Assembly (NCBI GenBank): GCA_014874385.1
Contig: JACWAE010000058.1
Coordinates: 1 to 64,000, forward strand
DNA: 64,000 nt
Direction: 5' to 3'
From: Dehalococcoidia bacterium
GTDB taxonomy: Bacteria > Chloroflexota > Dehalococcoidia > SZUA-161
Below the pieces are notes generated by a model. The model was not told the origin of the DNA and made no database searches. It was given only the letters and a program-made list of their open reading frames with translations. Positions 1-8,346 of this stretch are shown one piece after another; positions within the stretch are counted from its first letter, which is position 1; each line of letters opens with the position of its first letter. The position numbers and the translations under genes were made by a program.

Positions 1-1
1 C

Positions 2-307
2 AATATCCTTCTGGAAGCGGTTCCCAAACATCTTGACGTGAGCCAGATCAATAATGCAATCCGGGAAATAAAAGGTGTGAGGGATGTTCACGATGTGCAT
101 CTATGGGCGATAACTTCCGACATCTATGCCATAAGTTGCCATCTGTTAATCCAGGACCAGATGGTCAGCAATTGTACTCAAATTGTGGATGATGTCAATC
201 AAATGCTGAGCCAGAAATTCGGTATCAGCCATTCCACTGTGCAGTTGGAGTGTGAAGAGTGTGAAAGCAGCCCGGTCTGCCATATAGGAGGGGAACATGA
301 GGTTTGA
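2..307 (+). CDS. Cation diffusion facilitator efflux protein, C-terminal part (partial)
   Basis: The reading frame is open from the left edge, so the gene starts outside the window. The visible 101 residues match the cytoplasmic C-terminal dimerisation domain of CDF transporters: a 'LLEAVPKHLD' segment, then 'GVRDVHDVHLWAITS', which holds the conserved His-rich strand. CDF proteins export Zn2+, Cd2+, Co2+ or related ions in exchange for protons. The tail is Cys/His rich (ECEECESSPVCHIGG), which could add a metal site; that is inference. The stop overlaps the start of the next gene by 11 bases, so the two are probably co-transcribed. The GTG at base 38 given by the ORF track is not the true start. 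Confidence 0.85.
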   Translation, partial: NILLEAVPKHLDVSQINNAIREIKGVRDVHDVHLWAITSDIYAISCHLLIQDQMVSNCTQIVDDVNQMLSQKFGISHSTVQLECEECESSPVCHIGGEHEV

Positions 308-1439
308 AACGACGGCAATCCATTCCGGAGGCGGCCCTTGCCCTGCCACCGGCGCTATTGTAACACCTATCTATCAAACATCCACTTTTGTCTTCGAGGA
401 CGTAGGTAAAACCCGAGGCTATGACTATTCCCGCACCTCGAATCCTACCAGGAAGGCGCTGGAGGATACCATCGCCGCGCTTGAGGGAGGCAGGGCAGGC
501 TCCGCCTTTGCTACAGGGATGGCTGCTGAGACCACGGTCATGCATCTGCTCAAGCAAGGCGACCACGTGATTTCACAGGAAGACCTTTACGGCGGGACAT
601 ACAGATTGTTCGAGAATGTGATGAAGAACTTCGGTTTGGAATTCACCTTTGTGAGCATGGACAACAAGGCCGAGATTGAGGCTGCTATAAAGCCTAACAC
701 AAGAATGATATGGATGGAAACGATCTCTAATCCACTGCTGAATATAGTGGATGTCGAGATGGTCGCCGGAGTCGCCAAAAAACACGGACTGATAACAGTG
801 GCGGACAATACACTGCCCAGTCCCTACCTTCTGAGGCCAATCGAGTACGGGATAGACCTGGTGGTACATTCCACCACCAAGTATCTCAATGGACACTGCG
901 ATGTGGTGGGCGGCGCTGTGGTTGCCGTTGATGACAAGCTGGCGGAAAGGGTTAAATTTCTTTCGAATGCCATGGGGACAAGCGCCTCCCCCTTCGATTG
1001 CTGGCTGGTGTTAAGAGGAATCAAGACGCTTCCGGTAAGGATGACTCAACATTGCCAGAGTGCAACTGCGATAGCCAGCTTTCTGGAAAAGCACCCTGGG
1101 GTGAAAAGGGTGTTTTATCCTGGGCTTAAATCTCATCCGCATTATAAAATCGCCAAAAAGCAGATGAAGGGCTACAGCGGGATGGTCTCCTTTGAAATAG
1201 TCGGGGGCGCCAGGGCTGTCAAGTCGTTCTTGAGGAGGGTCAAGATTTTCTCCCTGGCGGAATCGCTTGGCGGTGTAGATTCTCTTGTTGAGCACCCTGC
1301 TACTATGAGTCATGCTTCGATGCCGGAGAGCTTCAGGAAAAAGGTAGGGATCACTGACAGTCTAATCAGATTGTCTATCGGGTTGGAAAACATTGATGAT
1401 TTAAAAGAGGATTTGAAACAGGCGCTTGAACATGCCTGA
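297..1439 (+). CDS. Cys/Met-metabolism PLP enzyme (cystathionine gamma-synthase / O-acetylhomoserine sulfhydrylase type)
   Basis: A 380-residue protein of the Cys/Met metabolism PLP-dependent family, full length for the family. It has the N-terminal 'TxAIHSG' signature, the 'YDYSRTSNPTRKALE' cofactor loop and the PLP-lysine segment 'VVHSTTKYLNGH'. Members form or cleave C-S bonds: cystathionine gamma-synthase, gamma-lyase or O-acetylhomoserine sulfhydrylase. Sequence reading alone cannot separate these. The next gene is threonine synthase, so both neighbours use an activated homoserine, which favours a biosynthetic (MetB or sulfhydrylase) role. The ATG at 297 follows AGGAGGGG and overlaps the preceding gene. 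Confidence 0.85.
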   Translation: MRFETTAIHSGGGPCPATGAIVTPIYQTSTFVFEDVGKTRGYDYSRTSNPTRKALEDTIAALEGGRAGSAFATGMAAETTVMHLLKQGDHVISQEDLYGGTYRLFENVMKNFGLEFTFVSMDNKAEIEAAIKPNTRMIWMETISNPLLNIVDVEMVAGVAKKHGLITVADNTLPSPYLLRPIEYGIDLVVHSTTKYLNGHCDVVGGAVVAVDDKLAERVKFLSNAMGTSASPFDCWLVLRGIKTLPVRMTQHCQSATAIASFLEKHPGVKRVFYPGLKSHPHYKIAKKQMKGYSGMVSFEIVGGARAVKSFLRRVKIFSLAESLGGVDSLVEHPATMSHASMPESFRKKVGITDSLIRLSIGLENIDDLKEDLKQALEHA

Positions 1440-1450
1440 AGGGGTGAAGC

Positions 1451-2680
1451 GTGTCTTATGTTAGAGGCTTAAGATGTCGGAAATGCGGGCGTGAGTATCA
1501 CTTAGAGCCGCTCAACCTTTGTGATTTTTGCTTCAGTCCGCTTGAGGTAGTTTACGATTATAAAGCTATGTCGAGAGGGGTAAGCAAGGAGAAAATTGCC
1601 GGTGGGCCGCTGAGTATGTGGCGCTATCGGGGGCTCCTGCCAGTTGATGGTGATGTAGTGGACATAGGCACTGGCTTAACTCCTCTGGTCAAGGCGGATA
1701 ACCTGGGCTCGGAGCTGGGGCTGGAGCAACTATACATAAAGAATGACTGCCTCAATCCGACGCATTCCTTTAAGGACAGGGTGGTCTCGGTAGCCATCAC
1801 CAAGGCTCGTGAGTTCGGTTTCACTACTGTAGCCTGTGCCTCGACCGGTAACCTGGCGGCAAGCGTGGCGGCGCATGCCGCTAAAGCACATCTGAAGTCT
1901 TACGTTTTCATCCCCTCTGACATAGAGCAGAGCAAAATGATAAGTACGGCTATCTATAACCCGACTCTGGTGGCTGTCAAAGGGAGCTATGACGACGTCA
2001 ACCGTCTCTGTAGCAGGCTGGTAGAGAAATACAATTGGGGATTCATAAACATAAACCTTCGACCTTACTATGCTGAAGGGAGCAAGACGCTGTCATATGA
2101 GATTGCTGAGCAGCTTGGCTGGCGTGCTCCCGACTGCGTAGTTGCTCCCGCTGCTTCTGGATTACTTTTCACACGCATATGGAAGGGTCTGGAGGAGCTG
2201 TCTATGGTGCGCCTGATAGGGCCTGTAAACACTCATATGCATCTCGCTCAAGCTGCCGGCTGCTCACCGATTGTAAATGCCTTCGAAGCAGGGACGCTTC
2301 ATGTGCACCCGGTGAAACCTAATACTATCGCTAAGTCCATAGCTATCGGTAACCCGGCCGATGGTTACTATGCCCTTAAGATAGCCAGGGAATCGGGGGG
2401 CGCCGCCTGCTCTGTCAGCGACGAGGAGATTATAGAGGGGATGAAGCTCCTGGCGCAGACCGAGGGCATCTTTGCTGAGACTGCCGGTGGCGTGGTTATA
2501 GGTGTGCTGAAGAAGCTGGCAGCTTCGGGAGCTATCAAGAAAGGCGACTTAACGGTGGCTGCTATCACTGCCTCCGGGCTCAAAACGCAGGAGGCAGTGG
2601 CAGACGTTGTTCATCCCTTTGTAATCCAGCCCACAGTCGAGTCTTTTGAAGAGGTGCTCGGAAAGAAGGCCCGAGCTTGA
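1451..2680 (+). CDS. thrC: Threonine synthase
   Basis: A 409-residue fold-type II PLP enzyme that converts O-phosphohomoserine to threonine. Residues 1-35 form a zinc-ribbon-like segment (CRKCG then CDFC), common in bacterial and archaeal ThrC of this subtype. The PLP-lysine motif 'NPTHSFKDRVV' lies near residue 105, followed by 'ACASTGNLAASVAA', which holds the phosphate-binding loop region. The start is a GTG preceded by GGGGTGAA and lies 11 bp after the MetB-like gene, indicating an operon for aspartate-family amino acids. Close relatives include cysteate synthase, but the N-terminal ribbon and the context favour threonine synthase. Confidence 0.85.
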   Translation: MSYVRGLRCRKCGREYHLEPLNLCDFCFSPLEVVYDYKAMSRGVSKEKIAGGPLSMWRYRGLLPVDGDVVDIGTGLTPLVKADNLGSELGLEQLYIKNDCLNPTHSFKDRVVSVAITKAREFGFTTVACASTGNLAASVAAHAAKAHLKSYVFIPSDIEQSKMISTAIYNPTLVAVKGSYDDVNRLCSRLVEKYNWGFININLRPYYAEGSKTLSYEIAEQLGWRAPDCVVAPAASGLLFTRIWKGLEELSMVRLIGPVNTHMHLAQAAGCSPIVNAFEAGTLHVHPVKPNTIAKSIAIGNPADGYYALKIARESGGAACSVSDEEIIEGMKLLAQTEGIFAETAGGVVIGVLKKLAASGAIKKGDLTVAAITASGLKTQEAVADVVHPFVIQPTVESFEEVLGKKARA

Positions 2681-2753
2681 AGCTTATTGAGTGATTAGCA
2701 GGTTTGAGTTAGACTATGACACATATCGAATCTAATTCTGTAAGGAGAAGGAG

Positions 2754-2996
2754 ATGGCCAAGCGACGCGTAATGTTCACTTTCCCGCCGGACCTGATTAA
2801 GGAGCCTATTATCTATAACCTGGGACACAAGTTCAAGGTGGTGACTAATATCCGGCGTGCTGATGTGTCCGAGAATAAGGGATGGGTGGTGCTGGAGTTG
2901 GACGGGGAGGAGCAGGAGATTGAAAAAGGAATCGCCTGGGTGGTGGGCAAGGGAGTGCGGGTAGACCCGGTTGTGGGCGATGTCTTGGAGGGCTGA
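2754..2996 (+). CDS. NIL domain protein
   Basis: An 80-residue protein covering a single NIL-type ferredoxin-like domain, with a 'VVTNIRRADVSENKGWVVLELDG' core strand pattern. NIL domains occur at the C-terminus of methionine ABC transporter ATPases (MetN), where they sense methionine, and as stand-alone or ferredoxin-fused proteins in anaerobes' sulfur and homocysteine pathways. A strong AAGGAGAAGGAG ribosome site precedes the ATG. It is followed after 2 bp by the AIR-synthase-like gene. No Fe-S motif is present here, so a ligand-binding or sulfur-transfer partner role is inferred only from the family and the neighbours. Confidence 0.8.
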   Translation: MAKRRVMFTFPPDLIKEPIIYNLGHKFKVVTNIRRADVSENKGWVVLELDGEEQEIEKGIAWVVGKGVRVDPVVGDVLEG

Positions 2997-2998
2997 GA

Positions 2999-4057
2999 AT
3001 GAGCGAACTGCCCGAGATTGGCAAAATCTCTCCCCAAATCTTCAATGAGCTGATATACCCGCGCCTGGGTGCCAAAAGCAAGAGCGTGATAGTGGGTCCT
3101 CAGCATGGGGTGGATGTGGGGATAGTGGAAATCGGAGACAAGGCGGTAGCGCTGACCACCGACCCGGTATTCATCGTCCCCGAGTACGGCTGGGAGAGGG
3201 CAGCCTGGTTTGCTATCCATATCCTGGCCTCTGATGCCGTGACGAGCGGCCTGAAGCCCAGGTATCTTTCCATAGACTTAAACCTGCCCATGGAGATGAC
3301 CAAAGGGCAGCTTGAGATAGTCTGGGACACGATGCATAGAGAATGCGTGAAGCTGGGAATTACCATTATCTGCGGCCATACCGCCAGATACGAAAACTGT
3401 CATTATCCTATGGTGGGCGGAGCCACAGTAATCTGTGTGGGTGAGAAAGATGAGTACGTCACGCCGAAGCTGGCAAAGTCGGGTGACAAGATAATAATTA
3501 CGAAGGGGCCGGCTATCGAGGCGACAGGTATCTTTGCTACTATGTTCCCCAGGCTCCTGGAGAAGGAGTTTGGCATTGACTTCAGCAGGCGGGCGCAGGA
3601 AGTATTTTACAAGATGTCGGTGGTGCAGGATGCGTTGACTGCCGTTGCCGTAGGGGTTCGAGATGAAGGTGTTACAGCCATGCACGATGCCACGGAGTGC
3701 GGGATATGGGGTGGACTTTATGAGACTGCTCAGGCAGCCAATCTCGGTGTGCGGATTGAGAAAGAGCGGATTGTGGTCGAAGACTGTGTAACCGAGATAT
3801 GCCGCTATTTCGGCATAGACCTTTATGCCTCTATCAGCGAGGGTACTTTGATTATCGCTTGCAGGGAACACAAAGCCGAGAAAGTGGTGAAGGTCCTGGC
3901 GCGGAAGGGAATCAGGTCATCTATTGTTGGTGAGCTGGTAAATCCTGAGCAGGGCATGATTCTGGTGGAGAAGGGGAGGGAGAAGAAGCTCGAGCACCCT
4001 GTTGTCGACCCCTTCTGGCAGGCATTTTACAATGCGCTAAAGACTACTCATAAGTAA
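2999..4057 (+). CDS. AIR synthase-related protein (PurM/HypE/SelD fold)
   Basis: A 352-residue member of the PurM-like ATP-binding superfamily that includes HypE, ThiL, SelD and PurM. Visible features are the early acidic 'DVGIVEIGDKAVALTTDPV' strand that binds ATP-Mg, 'ILASDAVTSGLKPRYLSIDLNLP' helix, and 'ITKGPAIEATGIFA' at the domain boundary. It lacks the SelD N-terminal Cys/Sec-Gly-x-Lys motif, so it is not selenophosphate synthetase. Stand-alone HypE-like proteins of this kind are common in anaerobes but have no established substrate. It lies 2 bp after the NIL gene and 18 bp before a BadF-type ATPase, so it probably works in the same sulfur or activation process. Confidence 0.75.
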   Translation: MSELPEIGKISPQIFNELIYPRLGAKSKSVIVGPQHGVDVGIVEIGDKAVALTTDPVFIVPEYGWERAAWFAIHILASDAVTSGLKPRYLSIDLNLPMEMTKGQLEIVWDTMHRECVKLGITIICGHTARYENCHYPMVGGATVICVGEKDEYVTPKLAKSGDKIIITKGPAIEATGIFATMFPRLLEKEFGIDFSRRAQEVFYKMSVVQDALTAVAVGVRDEGVTAMHDATECGIWGGLYETAQAANLGVRIEKERIVVEDCVTEICRYFGIDLYASISEGTLIIACREHKAEKVVKVLARKGIRSSIVGELVNPEQGMILVEKGREKKLEHPVVDPFWQAFYNALKTTHK

Positions 4058-4075
4058 TTTTGGTAGGTATATAAG

Positions 4076-5119
4076 ATGGGCACGGAACATTTCAGTTGGC
4101 GAGAACATAGATGGCATGCTGCAAACGTGGATTTGCGCAAAGCAGAGATGATTACCGCCGGGGTCGATGTCGGGTCATCGGCCTCCAAGGCCGTGATTAT
4201 GGCTGACGGCGAGCTTCTGGCTTACAGCATTCTCTGGAGCGGCGTAGATAACCAGGATAATGCTCAAATGGCTCTGGAGATGGCACTGGACGATGTGGGG
4301 ATGTCCAGGGAGGATATTCACTACATCGTAGGGACTGGATGCGGGGAAGCTGACGTTTCCGGGGCGAAAAGAACAGTGAGTGAGATTGCCTGCCACGCTA
4401 AAGGAGCAAATTATTGTTTGGGGCCATCGGCCAGGACTGTGCTGGCGTTGGGTGGTCGCGGTTGTATTGTCATTCATTGTAACCAGGAGGGGAAAGTAAC
4501 AGCATTTTTGACTAATGCATCTGAACCTGGTTATTGCCGGGAAAACCCCTGTAATGCTTGTGGTGCTGCCCAGGGTCGCGGTATGGAGGTGGTAGCTGAT
4601 TACCTGGGCCTGCCGCTCGAGGATATTGGTGCAATATCACTTAAGGTTAGTGACAAACAGCTCAAAGAACGGCTTGCCGTGCCTTTGGACAAACGTGCTC
4701 GAGTACAAGACTGGGTACTGGAGGAGATAAACAAGGAACCGGTGACAGGCGGACATTTACTGGATGGAGGTATGCCTCCGTTAGGCGGTGCCCTGGGTGT
4801 TGTCTGTGATGTTCTCGCTAAGTCTCAAGCTTCAGCGCTGCTGCGTAACGGATGGTCTAAAGAGGAGGTCCTGGCTATCCATAGCGCCGCTCTGGCTCAC
4901 CAGGCAGCCTTGCTGGTCAAGCGTCTGGGGATTGTGGGGGATTTTGTTGTTACAGGGGGCGTTGCTAAGAATATCGGCGTAGTGCGCAGGCTGGAAAAGG
5001 AACTGGGGGTAAAATCTATTGCTTTGAGGCCCGACCCGTTGCTCGCTGCTGCTCTGGGGGCAGCCGTTTTTGCGGGCGACTTTGCAAAAAAGGCGCGTAG
5101 GGCTATCGGTAAGGTCTAA
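4076..5119 (+). CDS. BadF/BadG/BcrA/HgdC-type ATPase (2-hydroxyacyl-CoA dehydratase activator-like)
   Basis: A 347-residue ASKHA-fold ATPase. The phosphate-1 motif 'AGVDVGSSASKAVI' lies near residue 28, 'GTGCGEADV' near residue 86, and 'CRENPCNACGAAQGRGMEV' supplies Cys residues at the usual place for the dimer-bridging [4Fe-4S] cluster. The adenosine motif 'VTGGVAKNIGVV' is near the end. Such proteins use ATP hydrolysis to push electrons into a low-potential partner (dehydratase, benzoyl-CoA reductase or corrinoid protein). No partner gene of these families is nearby. Relatives usually start at the equivalent of Met25 (base 4148), so the upstream ATG may be a 24-residue extension; both are possible. 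Confidence 0.8.
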   Translation: MGTEHFSWREHRWHAANVDLRKAEMITAGVDVGSSASKAVIMADGELLAYSILWSGVDNQDNAQMALEMALDDVGMSREDIHYIVGTGCGEADVSGAKRTVSEIACHAKGANYCLGPSARTVLALGGRGCIVIHCNQEGKVTAFLTNASEPGYCRENPCNACGAAQGRGMEVVADYLGLPLEDIGAISLKVSDKQLKERLAVPLDKRARVQDWVLEEINKEPVTGGHLLDGGMPPLGGALGVVCDVLAKSQASALLRNGWSKEEVLAIHSAALAHQAALLVKRLGIVGDFVVTGGVAKNIGVVRRLEKELGVKSIALRPDPLLAAALGAAVFAGDFAKKARRAIGKV

Positions 5120-5120
5120 C

Positions 5121-5202
5121 CCGTTCGCCCTGAGCCTGTCGAAGGGCCGTTCATGGTTCGACAAGCCTGTCCTGAGCCTGACGAAGGGCTCACCACGAAC
5201 GG
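5121..5202. repeat. Imperfect inverted repeat of the 'CCTGAGCCTGTCGAAGG' type
   Basis: An 82-bp element with termini CCGTTCG and CGAACGG and two internal copies of a CCTGAGCCTG(T/A)CGAAGG word. It begins two bases after the stop codon of the preceding gene. A related word (CCTGAGCTCGTCGAAGG) appears near 43125. This looks like a dispersed palindromic intergenic repeat rather than coding DNA. The ATG at 5153 that the ORF track uses lies inside it. Confidence 0.65.
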
Positions 5203-5224
5203 CATTTATAAGGAAATATCCGAA

Positions 5225-5659
5225 ATGGCTAAAATAATCGCAGTTTGTAAAAGTAAAGACAAGGGCACAAGGAAAGAAGACGTTGGAGAAGGGCTCCTGA
5301 AGGAGGAGTTTGGACTTGTTGGAGATGCCCACGCCGATTGCTGCACTCATCGGCAGGTAAGCCTCCTGGCAATCGAAAGCATCGAAAGAATGCAGGGACT
5401 GGGCTTCGATATCGGCCCCGGTGATTTTGCGGAGAACCTGACCACGGAGGGGATTAACCTGGTTGCCTTGCCTGTGGGCACACGTTTGTCCGTAGGGCAG
5501 GGGGTTATGCTGGAAGTTACTCAGATCGGTAAACAGTGCCACTCCGGGTGCGCTATCTATCGTCTCATAGGCAAATGCGTGATGCCCAAAGAGGGGATAT
5601 TCGCCAGGGTGGTTCGAGGGGGTGTGGTGAAGGCGGGAGATGAACTGAAGATCTGTTGA
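5225..5659 (+). CDS. MOSC domain-containing protein
   Basis: A 144-residue single MOSC domain. MOSC domains resemble the C-terminus of molybdenum cofactor sulfurase and are thought to carry sulfur on a conserved Cys. The motif 'IGKQCHSGCAIYRLIGKCVMP' holds the expected Cys, and 'GPGDFAENLTTEGINL' is the classic MOSC signature. Start chosen at ATG 5225 after TAAGGAAA; the track's start at 5153 lies inside an intergenic repeat. Context with NifS, DsrE-like and TusA genes downstream supports sulfur trafficking, possibly toward a molybdenum or tungsten cofactor. Confidence 0.85.
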   Translation: MAKIIAVCKSKDKGTRKEDVGEGLLKEEFGLVGDAHADCCTHRQVSLLAIESIERMQGLGFDIGPGDFAENLTTEGINLVALPVGTRLSVGQGVMLEVTQIGKQCHSGCAIYRLIGKCVMPKEGIFARVVRGGVVKAGDELKIC

Positions 5660-5661
5660 TA

Positions 5662-5726
5662 TGTGATAAATTTTTAACCTTTTTTGTCCTCATTTTATGA
5701 CTTCTCTATATCAATGTTGTTATCAT
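5662..5726 (+). promoter_or_regulatory. Promoter with conserved upstream element (copy A)
   Basis: The conserved block starts TGTGATAA, then TTTTTAACC and a T-rich run, and ends CATTTTA directly before a -35-like TGACTT (5698-5703). A 17-bp spacer leads to the -10 box TATCAT (5721-5726). Four more copies in the window keep the same 36-bp distance from TGTGATAA to the -35. The predicted start of transcription is near 5733, upstream of the ferredoxin gene. Confidence 0.8.
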
Positions 5727-5770
5727 GATTTAAGGTGAAGGCGATAAATAAGATTTTCAAGGAGTGTGTT

Positions 5771-5980
5771 TTGAAGGTAAAGGTAGACAGAGACGCGTGT
5801 ATCGGCGTGGGAAATTGCGTGGCTTTCGCACCTACGGTCTTCCAGCTTGACAAAGAGAACAAAGCGGTAGTTCTTGATGCCTCGTCGGTGGATTTGAACA
5901 CCCTGTTGGAGGCTGCTAAAAGCTGTCCCGAGAATGCTATCATTGTTGAGGATGATGAGGGAGTTCAATTGTTTCCCTAG
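5771..5980 (+). CDS. Small ferredoxin with three cluster cysteines
   Basis: A 69-residue ferredoxin. The motif 'CIGVGNCVAFAPTVF' with a later 'SCPENAI' matches the CxxxxxC...CP pattern of single-cluster ferredoxins that bind [3Fe-4S] or, with another ligand, [4Fe-4S]. The second Cys of the usual CxxCxxC is replaced by Val-Gly, so a [3Fe-4S] cluster is likely. Start set at TTG 5771 with AAGGAG upstream; the track's GTG at 5735 would sit almost at the predicted transcription start. It heads the NifS-NifU group and has its own copy of the repeated promoter. Confidence 0.8.
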   Translation: MKVKVDRDACIGVGNCVAFAPTVFQLDKENKAVVLDASSVDLNTLLEAAKSCPENAIIVEDDEGVQLFP

Positions 5981-6041
5981 CCCTGTTTGTCAGGCTGCGG
6001 CTTATATGTTAGATTTAGACGATAAATGATGAGGTGGAGAT

Positions 6042-7229
6042 ATGAGAAAAGTATACCTCGATAATGCTGCCACTACCCCTCTTCTCCCCGAGGTACGTGA
6101 GGCAATGATGCCCTTCCTGGGCGAGGTTTTCGGCAACCCTTCCTCACTCCACGATTGGGGAGATACTGCCAGGCAGGCCGTCGATGTTGCTCGCTCCCAG
6201 GTCGCTGAACTCATCGGAGCTAATGCTGAGGAGTTAATCTTCACCGGCAGCGGCACTGAAAGCAACAGTTTCGCTATTAAAGGGCTGGCTCTGGCCCAGC
6301 AAAGCAAAGGCAAGCATGTGGTGGTCTCGGCCATCGAGCATTTCTCGGTGCTTCACTCGGCAAAGACGCTGGAGAAATGGGGATTCGAGCTGACCGAGGT
6401 GCCGGTAGACAAGTATGGGTTAGTCAATCCCGAGGATGTGAAGCGAAGCATCAGGAAGGACACCGTTCTGGTCTCTGTGATGCACGCTAACGGCGAGGTG
6501 GGCACTATCGAGCCGATAAAAGAGATCGCCAGGATAGCCAAAGAGAACAAAGTGGTCTTTCATACCGATGCCATAGCTACAGCCGGGACGATACCTGTGG
6601 ATGTAAAGGAGCTCGGCGTGGATGCTTTGAGCCTGGCGGGAAACCAGTTTTATGGTCCCAAGGGGGTGGGTGCACTATGGGTGAGGAGAGGGGTGCGCAT
6701 CATGCCTCTACTCGATGGCGGAGTGCAAGAAGGAGGTCGGCGCGCCGGGACGGAGAATGTCCCCGCCATTGTGGGGTTAGGAAAAGCTGCGGAGTTAGCT
6801 AAGGCAAACATGTCTGCCCGAATTAAGCAGCTCACCCCGCTCCGTGACCGCCTGCTTAAAGAGCTGCCAGCTAACATTGAACATGTAATGGTTACCGGGC
6901 ACCCTCAGAACCGCCTGCCCGGACATTCCAGCTTCTGTGTGGAGTTTATCGAGGGCGAATCGATGCTCATGTTCCTGAACATGGAAGGTATTGCTGTATC
7001 CAGCGGTTCGGCCTGTACCTCGAGGGCCCTCAAAGCCTCACATGTGCTTATAGCCATGGGTATATCTCATGAGTTGGCTCAGGGCTCTCTTCTTTGCACC
7101 TTCGGCCTGGATAGTACTAATGAGGATGTGGATTATATGGTGAAGGTGCTGCCACCCATAGCAGATAGACTGCGGCAGATGTCGCCACTTTATTCCAAAT
7201 TTATCAAAGCAAGCAAAGGAGGCAAATGA
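6042..7229 (+). CDS. nifS: Cysteine desulfurase, NifS/IscS family
   Basis: A 395-residue PLP enzyme that takes sulfur from cysteine and passes it to scaffold proteins. It opens with '[14 protein letters not shown]', has the pyridoxal region '[24 protein letters not shown]' and the catalytic Cys loop '[17 protein letters not shown]'. In the PLP-lysine segment the usual His-Lys (SxHKxxGPKG) is written '[12 protein letters not shown]': the expected HK pair is AGN here. The loss of the Schiff-base lysine at that position is unusual and should be checked by alignment. NifU follows after one base. Confidence 0.85.
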   Translation: MRKVYLDNAATTPLLPEVREAMMPFLGEVFGNPSSLHDWGDTARQAVDVARSQVAELIGANAEELIFTGSGTESNSFAIKGLALAQQSKGKHVVVSAIEHFSVLHSAKTLEKWGFELTEVPVDKYGLVNPEDVKRSIRKDTVLVSVMHANGEVGTIEPIKEIARIAKENKVVFHTDAIATAGTIPVDVKELGVDALSLAGNQFYGPKGVGALWVRRGVRIMPLLDGGVQEGGRRAGTENVPAIVGLGKAAELAKANMSARIKQLTPLRDRLLKELPANIEHVMVTGHPQNRLPGHSSFCVEFIEGESMLMFLNMEGIAVSSGSACTSRALKASHVLIAMGISHELAQGSLLCTFGLDSTNEDVDYMVKVLPPIADRLRQMSPLYSKFIKASKGGK

Positions 7230-7230
7230 T

Positions 7231-7626
7231 ATGCCTGTTTACAGCGAGAAGGTGATGGACCACTTCATGCACCCACGCAACGTGGGTGAGATTGAGAACC
7301 CCGATGGCATCGGCGAGGAAGGCAATCCTGTATGTGGAGATATGATGACCTTCTATATCAAGGTCAAGGACAACCGTCTGGAAGACGTTAAGTTCAAGAC
7401 CTTTGGCTGCGGGGCAGCCATCGCTGTGTCCAGCATGGTCAGCGAGATGGCCATGGGCAAGACGCTTGACGAAGCGTTGAAAATCACCCCGGCTTCGGTT
7501 GCCGAAGAACTTCAGGGACTGCCCAAGAACAAATATCACTGCTCCAACCTGGGTGCTCAGGCTTTACATAAAGCTATTGAGGACTATCTGAGCAAACAGA
7601 AGGCGCAAGGAGATAAGAAAGCATGA
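7231..7626 (+). CDS. nifU: Fe-S cluster scaffold, NifU N-terminal/IscU family
   Basis: A 131-residue IscU-type scaffold that assembles Fe-S clusters with NifS. The three ligand cysteines are visible: 'EGNPVCGDMM', 'KTFGCGAAIA' and 'YHCSNLGAQALHKAI'. It has no C-terminal NFU domain. The start codon is one base after the nifS stop, and the end overlaps the next gene by four bases, so translation is coupled. In the second motif the family's usual Ser after GCGAA is Ile, a minor variant. Confidence 0.88.
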   Translation: MPVYSEKVMDHFMHPRNVGEIENPDGIGEEGNPVCGDMMTFYIKVKDNRLEDVKFKTFGCGAAIAVSSMVSEMAMGKTLDEALKITPASVAEELQGLPKNKYHCSNLGAQALHKAIEDYLSKQKAQGDKKA

Positions 7627-7805
7627 AGAAGCAAAAAGAGAAGAAGCACGTTGTATGCCCTTACTGCGACGAGGAGATAAAGACAGCGAATTTCCCCTAC
7701 TGCACGACTTGTAAAGTGACCGTATTCTACTGTCCCAAGTGCGGCAAGCCCACTCCTAGCGACAAGAAGGTATGCACTCAGTGCGGGGCTGAGATTAAGT
7801 GCTGA
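7623..7805 (+). CDS. Double zinc-ribbon small protein
   Basis: A 60-residue basic protein with four CxxC pairs: CPYC, CTTC, CPKC and CTQC. These form two zinc ribbons (or possibly rubredoxin-like iron sites). The function is unknown. Its overlap with nifU (ATGA junction) and its place before the DsrE-like and TusA genes suggest an accessory or metal-handling role in the same sulfur unit; this is inference. Confidence 0.75.
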   Translation: MKKQKEKKHVVCPYCDEEIKTANFPYCTTCKVTVFYCPKCGKPTPSDKKVCTQCGAEIKC

Positions 7806-7829
7806 TATCACCGTGAGGAGGGGTATTTG

Positions 7830-8312
7830 ATGGCCGAGCAAGATAAATTGTCCATTGTGCTCTTCAGCGGCGACCTTGACAAGGCCCTAGCTGCTTTCAT
7901 GCTGGCGACTACTGGCGCCAGTATGGGCATGGAGGTCAAAATTTTCTTCACCTTCTGGGGGCTGAATGTCATTAAAAAAAACGAGGGCAGTATTAAGAGC
8001 AAAGGGCTGATGAGGAAGATGCTGAACATTATGAATCGGGGCGGCTCCAAGCGATTGAAGCTCTCCAAATTCAACATGTTCGGCCTGGGCACCTGGATGA
8101 TTAAGCGGCTGATGAAAGAAATAAATATGCCGTCTGTAGAGGAGTTCATTGTAATGGCCCATGAGATGGGGGTGAAGCTTATACCCTGCAGCACTACGTG
8201 CGGGTTGATGGGCGTGGAACAGGAAGCTTTTCGTCCCGAGGCAGAACCTTTAGCTGGTGCCGCCTACTTCCTGGCCGAGGCCAGCCAATCTAAGGTGGCC
8301 CTCTTTATCTAA
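7830..8312 (+). CDS. DsrE/DsrF/DrsH-like family protein
   Basis: A 160-residue protein of the DsrE-like 'DrsH/peroxiredoxin-associated' group. It begins with 'LSIVLFSGDLDKALAAFMLATTGASMGMEVKIFFTFWGLNVI', the characteristic first Rossmann-like unit, and carries one conserved Cys region 'KLIPCSTTCGLMGVE'. Family members relay sulfur as persulfides and often pair with TusA, whose gene follows. The start is ATG 7830 with GAGGAGGGG upstream rather than the TTG at 7827. Several paralogues bind membranes, but no transmembrane segment is evident here. Confidence 0.85.
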   Translation: MAEQDKLSIVLFSGDLDKALAAFMLATTGASMGMEVKIFFTFWGLNVIKKNEGSIKSKGLMRKMLNIMNRGGSKRLKLSKFNMFGLGTWMIKRLMKEINMPSVEEFIVMAHEMGVKLIPCSTTCGLMGVEQEAFRPEAEPLAGAAYFLAEASQSKVALFI

Positions 8313-8346
8313 ACGGGCTTTTGCTCATGGGAACCAAGGAGGGGAC

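Noticed and set aside
2999-4057. AIR-synthase-like protein as SelD (selenophosphate synthetase)
   Set aside because: Tempting because of the Sec genes, but the N-terminal Cys/Sec-Gly-x-Lys motif of SelD is missing.
4832-5542. Minus-strand ORF of 236 aa
   Set aside because: Crosses the BadF-type gene, a dispersed repeat and the MOSC gene; no coherent domain.
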